Positions 40,797-50,029 of a DNA stretch of 64,000 nucleotides are shown here, in pieces. The notes beneath the pieces were generated by a model. That model had not been told where the DNA came from. It saw only the letters and a list, made by a program, of their open reading frames with translations, and ran no database searches. Position 1 is the stretch's first letter. Each line of letters begins with the position of its first letter. This DNA comes from Bordetella holmesii ATCC 51541 (lineage in GTDB: Bacteria; Pseudomonadota; Gammaproteobacteria; Burkholderiales; Burkholderiaceae_B): NCBI GenBank assembly GCA_000612485.1, contig CP007494.1, forward strand, positions 186,001 to 250,000, read 5' to 3'. A program made the translations under genes and the position numbers.

Positions 40797-41324
40797 TTAG
40801 ACAGTCCCGTTCATCAAAAAGTAGCGCCGTTCGAACTCTACCGGAGAAACCTGGCCGATATAGCTGTGGCGCCGTCGTGGGTTGTAGAACAACTCGATAT
40901 AGTCAAACACATCGGCGCGTGCCTGGTCGCGAGTGGAATAGATCTTGCGTCGGATTCTTTCACGCTTGAGCAACTGAAAGAAGCTCTCAGCAACGGCGTT
41001 GTCATAGCAGTTTCCTCGTCTGCTCATGCTGGGGCGCAACCGATGGGCTTTCAGGAAGTCTTGCCAGTCATGACTGCTGAACTGACTCCCTTGGTCTGAA
41101 TGCACGAGTACTTCGGCCTCTGGTTTACGACGCCAGACCGCAGCCAGCAATGCGTTGATGGCAAGTTCTCGGGTCATCCGATCGCTCATGGACCAGCCCA
41201 CGATCTGCCGCGAGAACAGATCCAATACCGCGGCAAGATAGAGCCAACCTTCGTGTGTTCGGATGTAGGTAATGTCGGTCACCCAGACCTGGTTGGGGGC
41301 ATCGACCCGGAACTGGCGTTGTAG
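40797..41324 (-). pseudogene. IS3-group transposase OrfB, 3' remnant
   Basis: The C-terminal part of an rve-type transposase: FRVDAPNQVWVTDITYIRT, VLVHSDQGSQFSS, the Glu region GNCYDNAVAESFFQLLKRE, ending YFLMNGTV. The 5' part is missing because the IS407-type element at 41325 replaces it. It is unlike IS481, hIS1001 and IS407, so it is a fourth element type. Its outer end is near 40800; no partner terminal repeat is in the window. Confidence 0.85.
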
Positions 41325-41378
41325 TGACCTGCTCCCCGTGATTAGTACGAAATCGATGTAGAGTCCGTTCCCAAAGGA

Positions 41379-41645
41379 ATGGCAATGAAGAAACGATTTA
41401 CGGAAGAGCAAATCATCGGCGTGCTCAAGGAAGCCGATGCAGGTGCCAAGCCCGCAGAGTTGTGCCGCAAGCACGGAATCTCCGAGGCAACGTACTACAA
41501 CTGGAAGGCGAAGTTCGGTGGCATGACGGTGTCGGACGCTCAGAGGCTCAAGGAGCTGGAGCAGGAGAACAACAAGCTCAAGAAGCTGTTGGCCGAGTCG
41601 ATGCTGGACAAGGCGGCGCTTCAGGATCTGCTAAGCCGAAAGTAG
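41379..41645 (+). CDS. orfA of deleted IS407-type element
   Basis: 88 residues, same protein as in the nested copy: helix-turn-helix (ELCRKHGISEATYYNWKAKFGG) and coiled coil. It could still make OrfA, a known inhibitor of transposition in IS3-family elements when made alone. Confidence 0.88.
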   Translation: MAMKKRFTEEQIIGVLKEADAGAKPAELCRKHGISEATYYNWKAKFGGMTVSDAQRLKELEQENNKLKKLLAESMLDKAALQDLLSRK

Positions 41646-42238
41646 TCAGCCCGCAGGCCAAACGCGAGGCGGTCAGGACATTAATGACCGAGCGCGTGGT
41701 TCGCCCAGCGGCAATCGCGCCGAATCAGAGTTGGTCAATGGACTTTGTGGCCGACGGCCTAGCCTATGGCCGCCGATTCCGCTGTTTGACTATCGTCGAT
41801 GACTACACTCGCGAATGCCTGGCCATCGAGGTCGATACGTCGTTGCCGGGACTGCGTGTTGCCATGGTGCTGCAACGGCTGGCGGAGATGCGTGGCCTGC
41901 CGCGATCTATTACCGTGGACAACGGGCCAGAGTTCGCCGGAAGAGCCTTGGACGCCTGGGCCTACCAAGCAGGCGTAAAGCTGTCGTTTATTCGGCCGGG
42001 TAAGCCGGTGGAGAACGCTTATATCGAAAGTTTCAACGGCAAGTTCCGCGACGAATGCCTTAACGAGCACTGGTTCTTGTCCCTGCGACAGGCTAAAAGC
42101 TTGATCGAAAACTGGCGAGTCGAGTACAACACCGATCGGCCTCACAGCGCGCTCGGATATTTAACGCCGGCGCAATTCGTGCAGGCTCATCAGAAAGAAG
42201 GTCTTTTACCCCTGGGCTCTATGTCGGTGCCGTACTAA
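41620..42238 (+). pseudogene. orfB of IS407-type element with 89-codon deletion
   Basis: The frame stays open but LMTER joins directly to VVRPAAIAPNQ. The nested copy has 89 codons there covering the HTH_21 and linker region. All three acidic catalytic regions (MDFVAD, DNGPEF, ESFNGKF) are present in one frame, unlike the nested copy. Probably inactive because the DNA-binding part is gone. Confidence 0.85.
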
Positions 42239-42254
42239 ATCTGGGGGCAGGTCA

Positions 42255-42754
42255 GCCCGCCTCATGAACGTGCCGGAATACCTCGAGATCCTCCAACCTC
42301 ATAGCGCCCTGTCTCCTGATCGTTATGTCTTATGTCAGCCCGCGATGCGATGGGGAATGTAGCAGGCCAGGCCAAGCAGGCGAAAAAAACCCCTAGTTCG
42401 TTCGGCTGACGCCGCGCCAACCAGAGCGCTGCCGCCAGCTCGAAACCGATCGCGCCAACACCAGGCGCCCCTTTCGACCCGCGTCGAGTACGTGGCAATA
42501 CCGTGCGGCCTGAGATAGCGAGCCTAAACAGACGGACTTACCCGCTCGCTGATGAACCGCCCAACCAGGCGCCAGGTCCAACTGCAGGTCGGCGACGGTG
42601 ATTCGGACACCGCGCAGGGCCGCCTCGGGGCGGCGCCAGGCGCGTCGCCATCGCGGCCACGGCAATCGAAACATCGTTCGCTTTGCCGCATGAGTAACGC
42701 CTCACGCGGTGTTTCTCACTCACCCTCTAACAAACCAGGCATAGGAGTGTTGCC
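42255..42754. other. 500-bp stretch without a recognisable gene
   Basis: Between the deleted IS407-type element and the DsbG-like gene. Only short, compositionally implausible frames on both strands. It may be the remains of a gene cut off by the IS rearrangement. The last 50 bases presumably hold the promoter and the GGAG-type ribosome site (ATAGGAGTG) of the next gene. Confidence 0.6.
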
Positions 42755-43408
42755 ATGTCATCGACCAGAACCATAGCCTCCCTCTTGCTCGGCGCGGCGG
42801 CGTGCATCGCGGGCTTCGGCTCCATGGCGAGTCAGCACACCTTGACCACGTACGCAATGGCCGGCGAACGCCAAAACGTCGTCACGCCGACAGCCTCGCC
42901 AGAAGCAGCACAGCCCCAACCGCGCCGCCCGAACAGTCAAAGCGAAACCGTCTGGCATGCCCTTTCCGAGGCGACATGGGTGGCCGACGGCAGACAGGAT
43001 GCCCCCCGGGTGGTCTACACCTTCAGTGACCCGAACTGCCCCTATTGCAACCGTTTCTCGGAAACCGCCCGCCCGTGGGTACAGGCAGGAAAGGTGCAGT
43101 TACGCCACATCCTCATTGGCATCATCAACGCCAGCAGCAGCACCAAAGCCGCAGCCATTCTTGGTGCCAGCGACCCCACGGCGGCCCTGATCGAGAACGA
43201 GCGCAACTTCCGGCAGGGGGGTATCAAACCCGCGGCCAGCGTGCCTGAGGTAGTGCGTACGCGTCTGACGCAGAACCATGACCTGATGGCGAAGTTGGGT
43301 TTCCGAGGTACCCCTGGCATCGTCTATCTGGATGATCAAGGGCGGTTGCAGCGGCTCAATGGCCTGCCCCGCACCGGTGGCTGGGAGCGCATCCTGGGAC
43401 ACCGCTAG
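42755..43408 (+). CDS. DsbG/DsbC-like thiol:disulfide interchange protein
   Basis: 217 residues. Hydrophobic N-terminal signal (IASLLLGAAACIAGFGSMAS), a Pro/Gln-rich linker, then a thioredoxin domain with active site CPYC in TFSDPNCPYCNRF and cis-Pro region GFRGTPGIVYLDD. Periplasmic isomerase or oxidase type. Compared with DsbC/DsbG the N-terminal dimerisation domain is short or missing. Similar proteins occur on integrative conjugative elements, and this gene borders IS material, so transfer is possible. Confidence 0.78.
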   Translation: MSSTRTIASLLLGAAACIAGFGSMASQHTLTTYAMAGERQNVVTPTASPEAAQPQPRRPNSQSETVWHALSEATWVADGRQDAPRVVYTFSDPNCPYCNRFSETARPWVQAGKVQLRHILIGIINASSSTKAAAILGASDPTAALIENERNFRQGGIKPAASVPEVVRTRLTQNHDLMAKLGFRGTPGIVYLDDQGRLQRLNGLPRTGGWERILGHR

Positions 43409-43514
43409 GCGCCAGGGCGTCGCACCTGCGCCCCGTACCACCATCGGCCACGATGCCCCTGTCCGACCGTCGCGTATAAGACGACGGCTTGCAGCCGTGG
43501 CCGTTTGGCACTAC

Positions 43515-43591
43515 ATTGTTGACAATATGATCGATTTTCGCGGGAAAACATCGGTCACCCTTCCAATATTTCATAATATTGTCGACACAAT
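43515..43591. promoter_or_regulatory. GntR operator pair upstream of gntR-acnD-prpF
   Basis: ATTGTTGACAAT (43515-43526) and ATTGTCGACACAAT (43578-43591, overlapping the regulator's start codon) are near-perfect palindromes sharing the TGT-TGACA/TGTCGACA core found again at 53131-53367. Spacing is 63 bp, six helical turns. The position fits autoregulation by the adjacent GntR protein. Confidence 0.65.
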
Positions 43592-44297
43592 GCATCAACC
43601 CATTCCGCCTTCCGATCTGGCGGCAGACAACCAAACCCTGTCCGATCAGCTGTTTCGCAAGCTGCAATCCGCCATCATCAAGGGCGACATTGCACCGGGC
43701 AGCAAAATGTCGGAGCCCGAGCTGGCTCGCGTCCATGGCGTCAGCCGCGGCCCATTGCGCGAGGCGCTGCACCGGCTGGAGGGGCAGCGCCTGTTGGTTC
43801 GGGTGCCTCACGCGGGGGCCCGGGTTGTATCCCTGAGTCCCAAGGAGTTGAGCGAACTCTACGAAATCCGAGAGTCGCTCGAAGGCATGGCCTGCCGGTT
43901 GGCGGCCGACCGCATGCCCGCGCAAGAGGTCCAGCAACTGCGCGATGTGCTGCATGCACACGAAAAAGATGCAGCCTTCCAGGCGGGTCTGGGTTATTAC
44001 CAACAGGAAGGCGACTACGACTTTCACTATCGCATCGTCAAGGGAAGTGGCAACCAGATGCTGTTTCGCATGCTTTGCGATGAGCTCTATCAGCTCGCCC
44101 GCATGTATCGCATCCAGTACTCGAATACGCCCAACCGGCCCAAACAATCGTATGCCGAACATCACCGCATTCTGGACGCTATCGCCGATGGCGACGGCGA
44201 ACTGGCCGAAATCCTGATGCGGCGGCACATCCGTGCCTCCCGCCTCAATATCGAGCAGCAAATCACCCAAGGCAAGCAGCCCAAGAGCCAAGCATGA
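43590..44297 (+). CDS. GntR-family (FCD-type) regulator
   Basis: 235 residues. N-terminal winged helix with ELARVHGVSRGPLREALHRLEGQRLL; C-terminal all-helical FCD effector domain with the metal/acid-binding pattern Asp and His in DYDFHYRIVKGSGN and AEHHRILDAI. The ATG overlaps an operator-like palindrome. It ends in an ATGA overlap with acnD, so it is cotranscribed with and likely controls the acnD-prpF operon. Its recognition helix is almost the same as that of the second GntR gene at 52372-53129. Confidence 0.88.
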   Translation: MHQPIPPSDLAADNQTLSDQLFRKLQSAIIKGDIAPGSKMSEPELARVHGVSRGPLREALHRLEGQRLLVRVPHAGARVVSLSPKELSELYEIRESLEGMACRLAADRMPAQEVQQLRDVLHAHEKDAAFQAGLGYYQQEGDYDFHYRIVKGSGNQMLFRMLCDELYQLARMYRIQYSNTPNRPKQSYAEHHRILDAIADGDGELAEILMRRHIRASRLNIEQQITQGKQPKSQA

Positions 44298-46909
44298 ACC
44301 ACTCCTATCGCAAGCCCCTGCCCGGAACCCGCCTGGATTACTTCGATGCCCGCGCCGCCGTGGAGGCCATCTCCTGCGGCGCCTACGATGGGTTGCCCTA
44401 CACCTCGCGCGTACTGGCCGAGAACCTCGTGCGGCGCTGCGACCCGGCGCTGCTGACCGATGCGCTCAGACAGCTCATCGAACGCCGCCGCGATCTCGAC
44501 TTCCCGTGGTATCCGGCCCGCGTGGTGTGCCATGACATTCTCGGCCAGACCGCGTTGGTGGATCTGGCCGGCCTGCGCGACGCCATCGCCGACAAGGGTG
44601 GCGACCCCGCCAAGGTGAATCCGGTAGTCCCTGTGCAGTTGATCGTCGATCACTCTCTGGCAGTTGAGTATGACGGCAACGATCCTGACGCCTTTGCCAA
44701 GAATCGCGCAGTGGAAGACCGTCGCAATGAGGACCGTTTTCACTTCATCGACTGGACCAAGCAGGCATTTCGTAACATCGATATCGTGCCGCCGGGCAAT
44801 GGCATCATGCACCAGATCAATCTGGAGCGCATGTCGCCAGTAATCTATACCCAGGACGGCGTGGCCTACCCAGATACCTTGGTCGGCACGGACAGCCATA
44901 CGTCCCATGTCGACGCACTGGGCGTGATCGCCATCGGTGTGGGCGGACTCGAAGCCGAAAACGTCATGCTGGGCCGCGCTTCATGGATGCGGCTGCCCGA
45001 CATCGTCGGCGTGCAACTGACAGGGCGGCCTGAACCGAGCATCACGGCCACCGACGTGGTGCTGACACTGACCGAGTTTCTGCGCAAGGAGAAAGTGGTC
45101 GGCGCCTACCTGGAGTTCTACGGCGAAGGAGCCGCCGCGCTCACCCTGGGTGACCGCGCAACGATCTCCAATATGGCTCCCGAGTATGGCGCCACGGCGG
45201 CCATGTTCGCCATCGATCAACAGACGATTGCCTATCTGCGCCTGACCGGCCGCGAGGAGAGCCAGATCGACCTGGTCGAGACCTATGCCAAGACAACCGG
45301 CCTTTGGGCAGATAGCCTGGTCAACGCCCGCTATGAGCGCGTTCTGCAGTTTGATCTGTCCACGGTGGTCCGCACCCTGGCCGGCCCGTCCAACCCGCAT
45401 CGCCGCCTGCCAGTCTCTGCGCTGGCAGAACAAGGCATCGCGGGCAAGGTCGAACAGACACCCGGCCAGATGCCCGACGGCGCGGTGATCATCGCCGCGA
45501 TCACCAGCTGCACCAATACGAGCAACCCGCGCAACGTGATAGCCGCCGGCCTGCTGGCGCGCAATGCCAACCGTGCGGGCTTAACGCGCCAGCCCTGGGT
45601 CAAGAGCTCGTTGGCGCCCGGATCAAAGACCGTTGCGCTCTATCTCGAAGAAGCTGGACTGCTGTCCGAGCTGGAACAACTGGGCTTCGGCGTGGTGGCC
45701 TTTGCCTGTACCACATGCAACGGCATGTCCGGCGCGCTCGACCCTGTCATTCAGCAGGAAATCATCGACCGCGACCTCTATTCCACGGCCGTGCTCTCGG
45801 GCAACCGCAATTTCGACGGGCGCATTCATCCCTATGCCAAGCAGGCCTTTCTGGCCTCGCCGCCCCTGGTCGTGGCGTACGCTATTGCCGGAACGATCCG
45901 CTTTGATATCGAACGCGATGTTCTGGGGCTAGACGCGCAAGGCCGCGAGATCCGCCTGGCAGACATCTGGCCCAGTGACGCGGAGATTGACGCCGTGGTC
46001 AACGCCGCGGTCAAGCCCGAGCAATTCCGGCAGGTATACGCGCCGATGTTCGACATCCTCGATGACCGCAAGACCGCCGTCGACCCGCTCTACCCCTGGC
46101 GTGCTGCCAGTACTTACATCCGCCGTCCCCCGTATTGGGAAGGCGCCCTGGCCGGCGATCGCACGCTGCAAGGCATGCGCGCGATCGCCGTGCTGGGCGA
46201 CAACATCACCACGGATCACCTCTCTCCGTCCAACGCCATCATGGGCGATAGCGCAGCCGGCGAGTATCTCGCCAAGATGGGCCTGCCGGAGGAGGACTAC
46301 AACTCTTATGCGACACATCGCGGCGATCATCTGACCGCGCAGCGCGCAACCTTCGCCAACCCCAAGCTCTTTAACGAAATGGTGCGCAACGACGATGGCA
46401 GCGTGCGGCAAGGCTCGCTGGCTCGCGTCGAGCCGCAAGGCCAAATCATGCGCATGTGGGAGGCCATTGAAACGTACATGGAGCGCAAGCAGCCCCTGAT
46501 CATCGTGGCCGGAGCCGACTACGGCCAGGGTTCCTCGCGCGACTGGGCGGCCAAAGGTGTGCGGCTAGCCGGCGTGGAGACCATCGTGGCCGAGGGCTTT
46601 GAGCGCATCCATCGCACCAATCTGATCGGCATGGGAGTGCTGCCACTGGAATTCAAGCCGGGCGTCAATCGCAACACACTGGAGCTCGACGGTTCCGAAA
46701 CCTATGATGTGGTTGGCCAGAGAAAACCCCGCGCCGACCTCACTCTGGTTATCCATCGCCGCGGCGGCCAACGCCTGGAAGTGGCCGTGACCTGCCGCCT
46801 GGATACCGCCGAAGAGGTTTCCATCTATGAGGCCGGTGGCGTCCTGCAACGTTTTGCCCAGGATTTCCTTGAAGCATCTTCGGCAGCCGAAGGTCGCCAA
46901 GCCTCTTGA
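44294..46909 (+). CDS. acnD: Fe/S-dependent 2-methylcitrate dehydratase-type aconitase
   Basis: 871 residues, aconitase superfamily. The 4Fe-4S ligands are Cys406 (SCTNT), Cys472 and Cys475 (CTTCNGMSG). The C-terminal swivel domain carries ADYGQGSSRDWAAKG and the catalytic loop GDNITTDHLSPSNAI. The AcnD subfamily works with PrpF to turn 2-methylcitrate into 2-methyl-cis-aconitate; the directly downstream prpF supports this assignment. No prpC or prpD is in the window, so the natural substrate may differ. Intact, overlapping gntR by 4 bases. Confidence 0.92.
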   Translation: MNHSYRKPLPGTRLDYFDARAAVEAISCGAYDGLPYTSRVLAENLVRRCDPALLTDALRQLIERRRDLDFPWYPARVVCHDILGQTALVDLAGLRDAIADKGGDPAKVNPVVPVQLIVDHSLAVEYDGNDPDAFAKNRAVEDRRNEDRFHFIDWTKQAFRNIDIVPPGNGIMHQINLERMSPVIYTQDGVAYPDTLVGTDSHTSHVDALGVIAIGVGGLEAENVMLGRASWMRLPDIVGVQLTGRPEPSITATDVVLTLTEFLRKEKVVGAYLEFYGEGAAALTLGDRATISNMAPEYGATAAMFAIDQQTIAYLRLTGREESQIDLVETYAKTTGLWADSLVNARYERVLQFDLSTVVRTLAGPSNPHRRLPVSALAEQGIAGKVEQTPGQMPDGAVIIAAITSCTNTSNPRNVIAAGLLARNANRAGLTRQPWVKSSLAPGSKTVALYLEEAGLLSELEQLGFGVVAFACTTCNGMSGALDPVIQQEIIDRDLYSTAVLSGNRNFDGRIHPYAKQAFLASPPLVVAYAIAGTIRFDIERDVLGLDAQGREIRLADIWPSDAEIDAVVNAAVKPEQFRQVYAPMFDILDDRKTAVDPLYPWRAASTYIRRPPYWEGALAGDRTLQGMRAIAVLGDNITTDHLSPSNAIMGDSAAGEYLAKMGLPEEDYNSYATHRGDHLTAQRATFANPKLFNEMVRNDDGSVRQGSLARVEPQGQIMRMWEAIETYMERKQPLIIVAGADYGQGSSRDWAAKGVRLAGVETIVAEGFERIHRTNLIGMGVLPLEFKPGVNRNTLELDGSETYDVVGQRKPRADLTLVIHRRGGQRLEVAVTCRLDTAEEVSIYEAGGVLQRFAQDFLEASSAAEGRQAS

Positions 46910-46965
46910 TACGCGCATGGGCGCTTGCCGCCCATCCCTCCCCTTCCTTTTACCAGGACTGCGAC

Positions 46966-48150
46966 ATGGCTCACGCCCCCCAGACTCGGATCCGCGCAAC
47001 GTATATGCGCGGCGGCACCAGTAAAGGCGTTTTCTTCAACCGTGAAGATCTCCCTGAATCGGCACGCGTACCCGGCGCCGCCCGCGATGCGCTGCTGATG
47101 CGTGTCATCGGCAGCCCGGATCCGTATGGCAAGCAGATCGACGGCATGGGGGCAGCGACGTCCAGCACCAGCAAGACTGTCATCCTGTCCAAGAGCAACC
47201 GGCCCGGCCACGACATCGACTATCTCTTTGGCCAAGTATCCATAGACCAGCCCTTCGTAGACTGGAGTGGAAACTGCGGAAACCTGTCAGCGGCAGTGGG
47301 ACCTTTTGCCATCACCAATGGTCTGGTTGATGCTGAGCGAGTACCTGCCAATGGCGTCGCCGTCGTGCGCATCTGGCAGGCCAATATCGGTAAGACCATT
47401 GTGGCCCACGTGCCGATGACCGATGGCGCCGTCCAGGAAACCGGCGACTTCGAACTCGACGGCGTGACGTTCCCGGCTGCGGAAATCCAACTCGAATTCA
47501 TGAATCCTGCCGATGACGGCGACGGCGGCTCGATGTTTCCGACGGGCAATGTCGTCGACGAACTCGACGTGCCCGGCGTGGGACGCTTGCGCGCCACCAT
47601 GATCAACTCTGGCATACCAACGATCTTTCTGGAAGCCGACGCGCTGGGCTACGACGGCACGGAGTTGCAGGACGCCATCAATGGTGATCCGTCAGCATTG
47701 GCCCGTTTCGAGACCATACGCGCGCATGGTGCACTGCGCATGGGATTGATCACACGGATAGAGGACGCTGCCACGCGCCAGCACACTCCCAAGGTCGCTT
47801 TCGTTGCGCCCCCAAAAGCCTATGCGGCATCCAGCGGGAAGCAGATAGCACGATCCGATATCGACGTACTCGTACGCGCGCTGTCCATGGGCAAACTGCA
47901 TCACGCCATGATGGGCACGGCTTCGGTGGCCATTGCCACAGCCGCTGCCGTCCCGGGCACGCTGGTCAACCTCGCCGCCGGTGGCGGTCAACGCGATACG
48001 GTATGTTTCGGCCACCCGTCGGGGACGTTACGCGTGGGCGCCCAGGCCGAATCCATCGACGGAGAGTGGACGGTCACCAAGGCCATCATGAGCCGTAGCG
48101 CGCGTACCCTGATGGATGGCTACGTCCACCTGCCGCGCGAAGGATTCTGA
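46966..48150 (+). CDS. prpF: PrpF-type aconitate isomerase
   Basis: 394 residues from the ATG at 46966. Diaminopimelate-epimerase-like fold. RATYMRGGTSKGVFF near the N-terminus holds the catalytic Lys region; GNCGNLSAAVGPFAI and FPTGNVVDEL are also family blocks. PrpF isomerises trans- to cis-(methyl)aconitate made by AcnD; relatives include 3-methylitaconate delta-isomerase. It lies 56 bases after acnD and is followed by a terminator. Intact. Confidence 0.93.
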   Translation: MAHAPQTRIRATYMRGGTSKGVFFNREDLPESARVPGAARDALLMRVIGSPDPYGKQIDGMGAATSSTSKTVILSKSNRPGHDIDYLFGQVSIDQPFVDWSGNCGNLSAAVGPFAITNGLVDAERVPANGVAVVRIWQANIGKTIVAHVPMTDGAVQETGDFELDGVTFPAAEIQLEFMNPADDGDGGSMFPTGNVVDELDVPGVGRLRATMINSGIPTIFLEADALGYDGTELQDAINGDPSALARFETIRAHGALRMGLITRIEDAATRQHTPKVAFVAPPKAYAASSGKQIARSDIDVLVRALSMGKLHHAMMGTASVAIATAAAVPGTLVNLAAGGGQRDTVCFGHPSGTLRVGAQAESIDGEWTVTKAIMSRSARTLMDGYVHLPREGF

Positions 48151-48163
48151 GCACGCTCAAGAA

Positions 48164-48190
48164 GGCGGCGACGGCCGCCCTTTTGCTTTT
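48164..48190 (+). terminator. Terminator after prpF
   Basis: Stem GGCGGC / GCCGCC with a 4-base loop, then CTTTTGCTTTT. It separates the acnD-prpF operon from the LysE gene. Confidence 0.78.
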
Positions 48191-48210
48191 CAACTTCTGA
48201 ATCCACCCTC

Positions 48211-48819
48211 ATGGCCTTGCACAGCTGGCTGATCTATTTGATCGCCGTCACCGGACTCTCGTTGACGCCCGGTCCCAACACATTGCTGGCGTTGACGCAT
48301 GGCGCGCTACATGGCCATCGCCGGGCGCTGTGCACCATCAGCGGAGGCGCTGTCGGTTTTATCGCGCTCATCGCCTTGTCGATGCTGGGTATCAGCGCGC
48401 TGCTCAACGCCTGGGCGCCTGCGCTAGGCGTGTTGAAGTGGGCAGGCGGCCTGTATCTGGTGTGGCTAGGCATCCAGCTGTGGCGTGCGCCGGGGGTACA
48501 CCTGCACGCTCGGCCAGACATGCCCCGGCTGCGCGGCACGCAGATGTTCAGCCAGGGTTTCCTGTCGGCCATATCCAACCCCAAGGCCCTGCTTTTCTAC
48601 AGCGCTTTCTTGCCACAATTCATCGACCCGGCGCGCAGCCTACTGATGCAGTTCGCCATCATGGCCGCCACGTTTGCCGTGATCGAGTTCGGCGTCGAGT
48701 ATCTGCTGGCGCGGCTGGCACATAGGGTACGCCCCTGGCTGGAGCGTTGCGGCGGCCGTTTCAACAAAGCGTGTGGCGGCCTGTTCGCCATCATGGGCAT
48801 TGCACTGCCCACGACCTAG
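48211..48819 (+). CDS. LysE/RhtB-family exporter
   Basis: 202 residues, six hydrophobic helices. Family start GLSLTPGPNTLLALTHGALHGHR and GGLYLVWLGIQLWR; FLSAISNPKALLFYSAFLPQFI in the middle. These inner-membrane proteins export amino acids or small metabolites. It follows the prpF terminator, so it may have its own promoter. Convergent with the Bug gene. Substrate unknown. Intact. Confidence 0.88.
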   Translation: MALHSWLIYLIAVTGLSLTPGPNTLLALTHGALHGHRRALCTISGGAVGFIALIALSMLGISALLNAWAPALGVLKWAGGLYLVWLGIQLWRAPGVHLHARPDMPRLRGTQMFSQGFLSAISNPKALLFYSAFLPQFIDPARSLLMQFAIMAATFAVIEFGVEYLLARLAHRVRPWLERCGGRFNKACGGLFAIMGIALPTT

Positions 48820-48846
48820 GCGCCGGTTTGGAAGAAAAGGCCGGAC

Positions 48847-48875
48847 GAAAAAGAGCCAGGCCGAATGGCCTGGCT
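48847..48875 (-). terminator. Terminator for the minus-strand lyase/SDR/Bug operon
   Basis: Stem AGCCAGGCC / GGCCTGGCT with loop GAAT or its complement. On the minus strand it is followed by CTTTTTC. It lies 67 bases after the Bug gene stop. Confidence 0.8.
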
Positions 48876-48941
48876 GGAAAACAGCGCGACATCAGCGGTG
48901 ACCGGCGAGGCACCCTAACACCGCACCTCAAGCACGAACCA

Positions 48942-49966
48942 TCAATCCACGCGTGCGCCCGAGATCTTGACGGCCTCGGCCCACTTGGCGATTTCCTTAT
49001 CGACGAAGGCCGCGAACTGCTCCGGAGTCGAAGGCGTGAATTCGCTGCCCGCGGCAATCATCTTCTCTTTGGCGGCGGGATCCGTCATGACTTCGCGCAT
49101 GTCCGCCGAGATCTTCTCGACCAACGCTTTGGGCGTGCCCTTGGGAGCGAAGAAACCTGACCATGGCGGAGCCGAGAATCCCGGAAAGCCTTGCTCGGCC
49201 ACCGTGGAATAATCCGGCGCGCTGGCAAAGCGCTCTCCCGTGGTCAGCCCGATGATGCGCAACTTGCCGCTTTTTGCGTAGGCTTGCACTGCGGGCAAAC
49301 CGGTGATGCCAACCTGAATCTGTCCACCCAGCAGATCCGTGACCATGGGCGCACTGCCACGATAGGGAATATGAGTCAGCGCAAAGTTTCCCTGGTTCTT
49401 GAGCAGTTCCATGCCCAGGTGAGAAGCCGTGCCGTTGCCGTCTGAACCATAGGAATACTGCACGACGCCCTTTTTCAAAAGGGCGATCAGCTCGGGAAGA
49501 TTCTTGGCCGGCACATCGTTGTTGACGACGATGGCGTTGGGATAAAGAGTGGCCTGTGTAATGGGTTCGAAATCCTTACGCGGGTCATAGCGCATATTCT
49601 TGTAGAGCGACGTGTTGATGCCGTGCGAACCCGTCACGCCCAACACCAATGTGTATCCGTCGGGCGCGGCGCGCGCCACGTACTCCGAACCTAGATTGCC
49701 GCCCGCGCCCGGACGGTTTTCGACAACGACGCCCTGCCCCCACTTCTTGGCCAACCCCTCGGCGACCAGGCGCGCGGTGATATCGGTCGCTCCGCCCGCC
49801 GGAAATGGCACGATGATCGTGACCGGCCGAGTCGGATAGTTGCTCTGCGCCACGGCGGCGACCGTGGCGGACATGCCCAGTACCCTGCCAACAATGGCAA
49901 GGCGGCGTGCTTGAGCAGGCTGCGGCGCAGGCTGGCGCCGGCAGTGGTGAAATTCCCCGTCTTCAT
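48942..49966 (-). pseudogene. Bug/TctC periplasmic solute-binding protein, frameshift in signal peptide
   Basis: The mature part is a full Bug receptor (YPTRPVTIIVPFPAGGATDITAR ... GRPGAGG-type loop, GTASHLGMELLK, PYRGSAPMVTDLLGGQIQVG). The signal peptide starts at the ATG 49966 (MKTGNFTTAGASLRRSLLKHA) in another frame. One base is missing at the C run 49883-49885; restoring it gives ALPLLAGVLGMSATVAAVAQ. Bug proteins capture carboxylates for uptake or sensing. Without a continuous signal it cannot reach the periplasm. Last gene of the lyase-SDR operon. Confidence 0.85.
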
Positions 49967-50029
49967 GTGTCTATCCTTCTGTGCTCGAATCAATGCAAAC
50001 ATCAAATACAACCCACAAATCGGCCACCG

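Larger units (their letters stand above)
41325..42254 (+). mobile_element. IS407-group element, internally deleted
   Basis: 930 bp with the same ends as the nested copy (TGACCTGCTCCC at 41325; TGACCTGCCCCC on the minus strand at 42254). A 267-bp in-frame deletion in orfB is bounded by the short repeat GACCGAGCGC. Flanking tetramers GTAG and GCCC do not match, so the element sits at a rearrangement junction. Confidence 0.9.

Noticed and set aside
43356..44291. Minus-strand frame opposite the first GntR gene
   Set aside because: Shadow; the plus frame has HTH and FCD motifs and an ATGA overlap with acnD.
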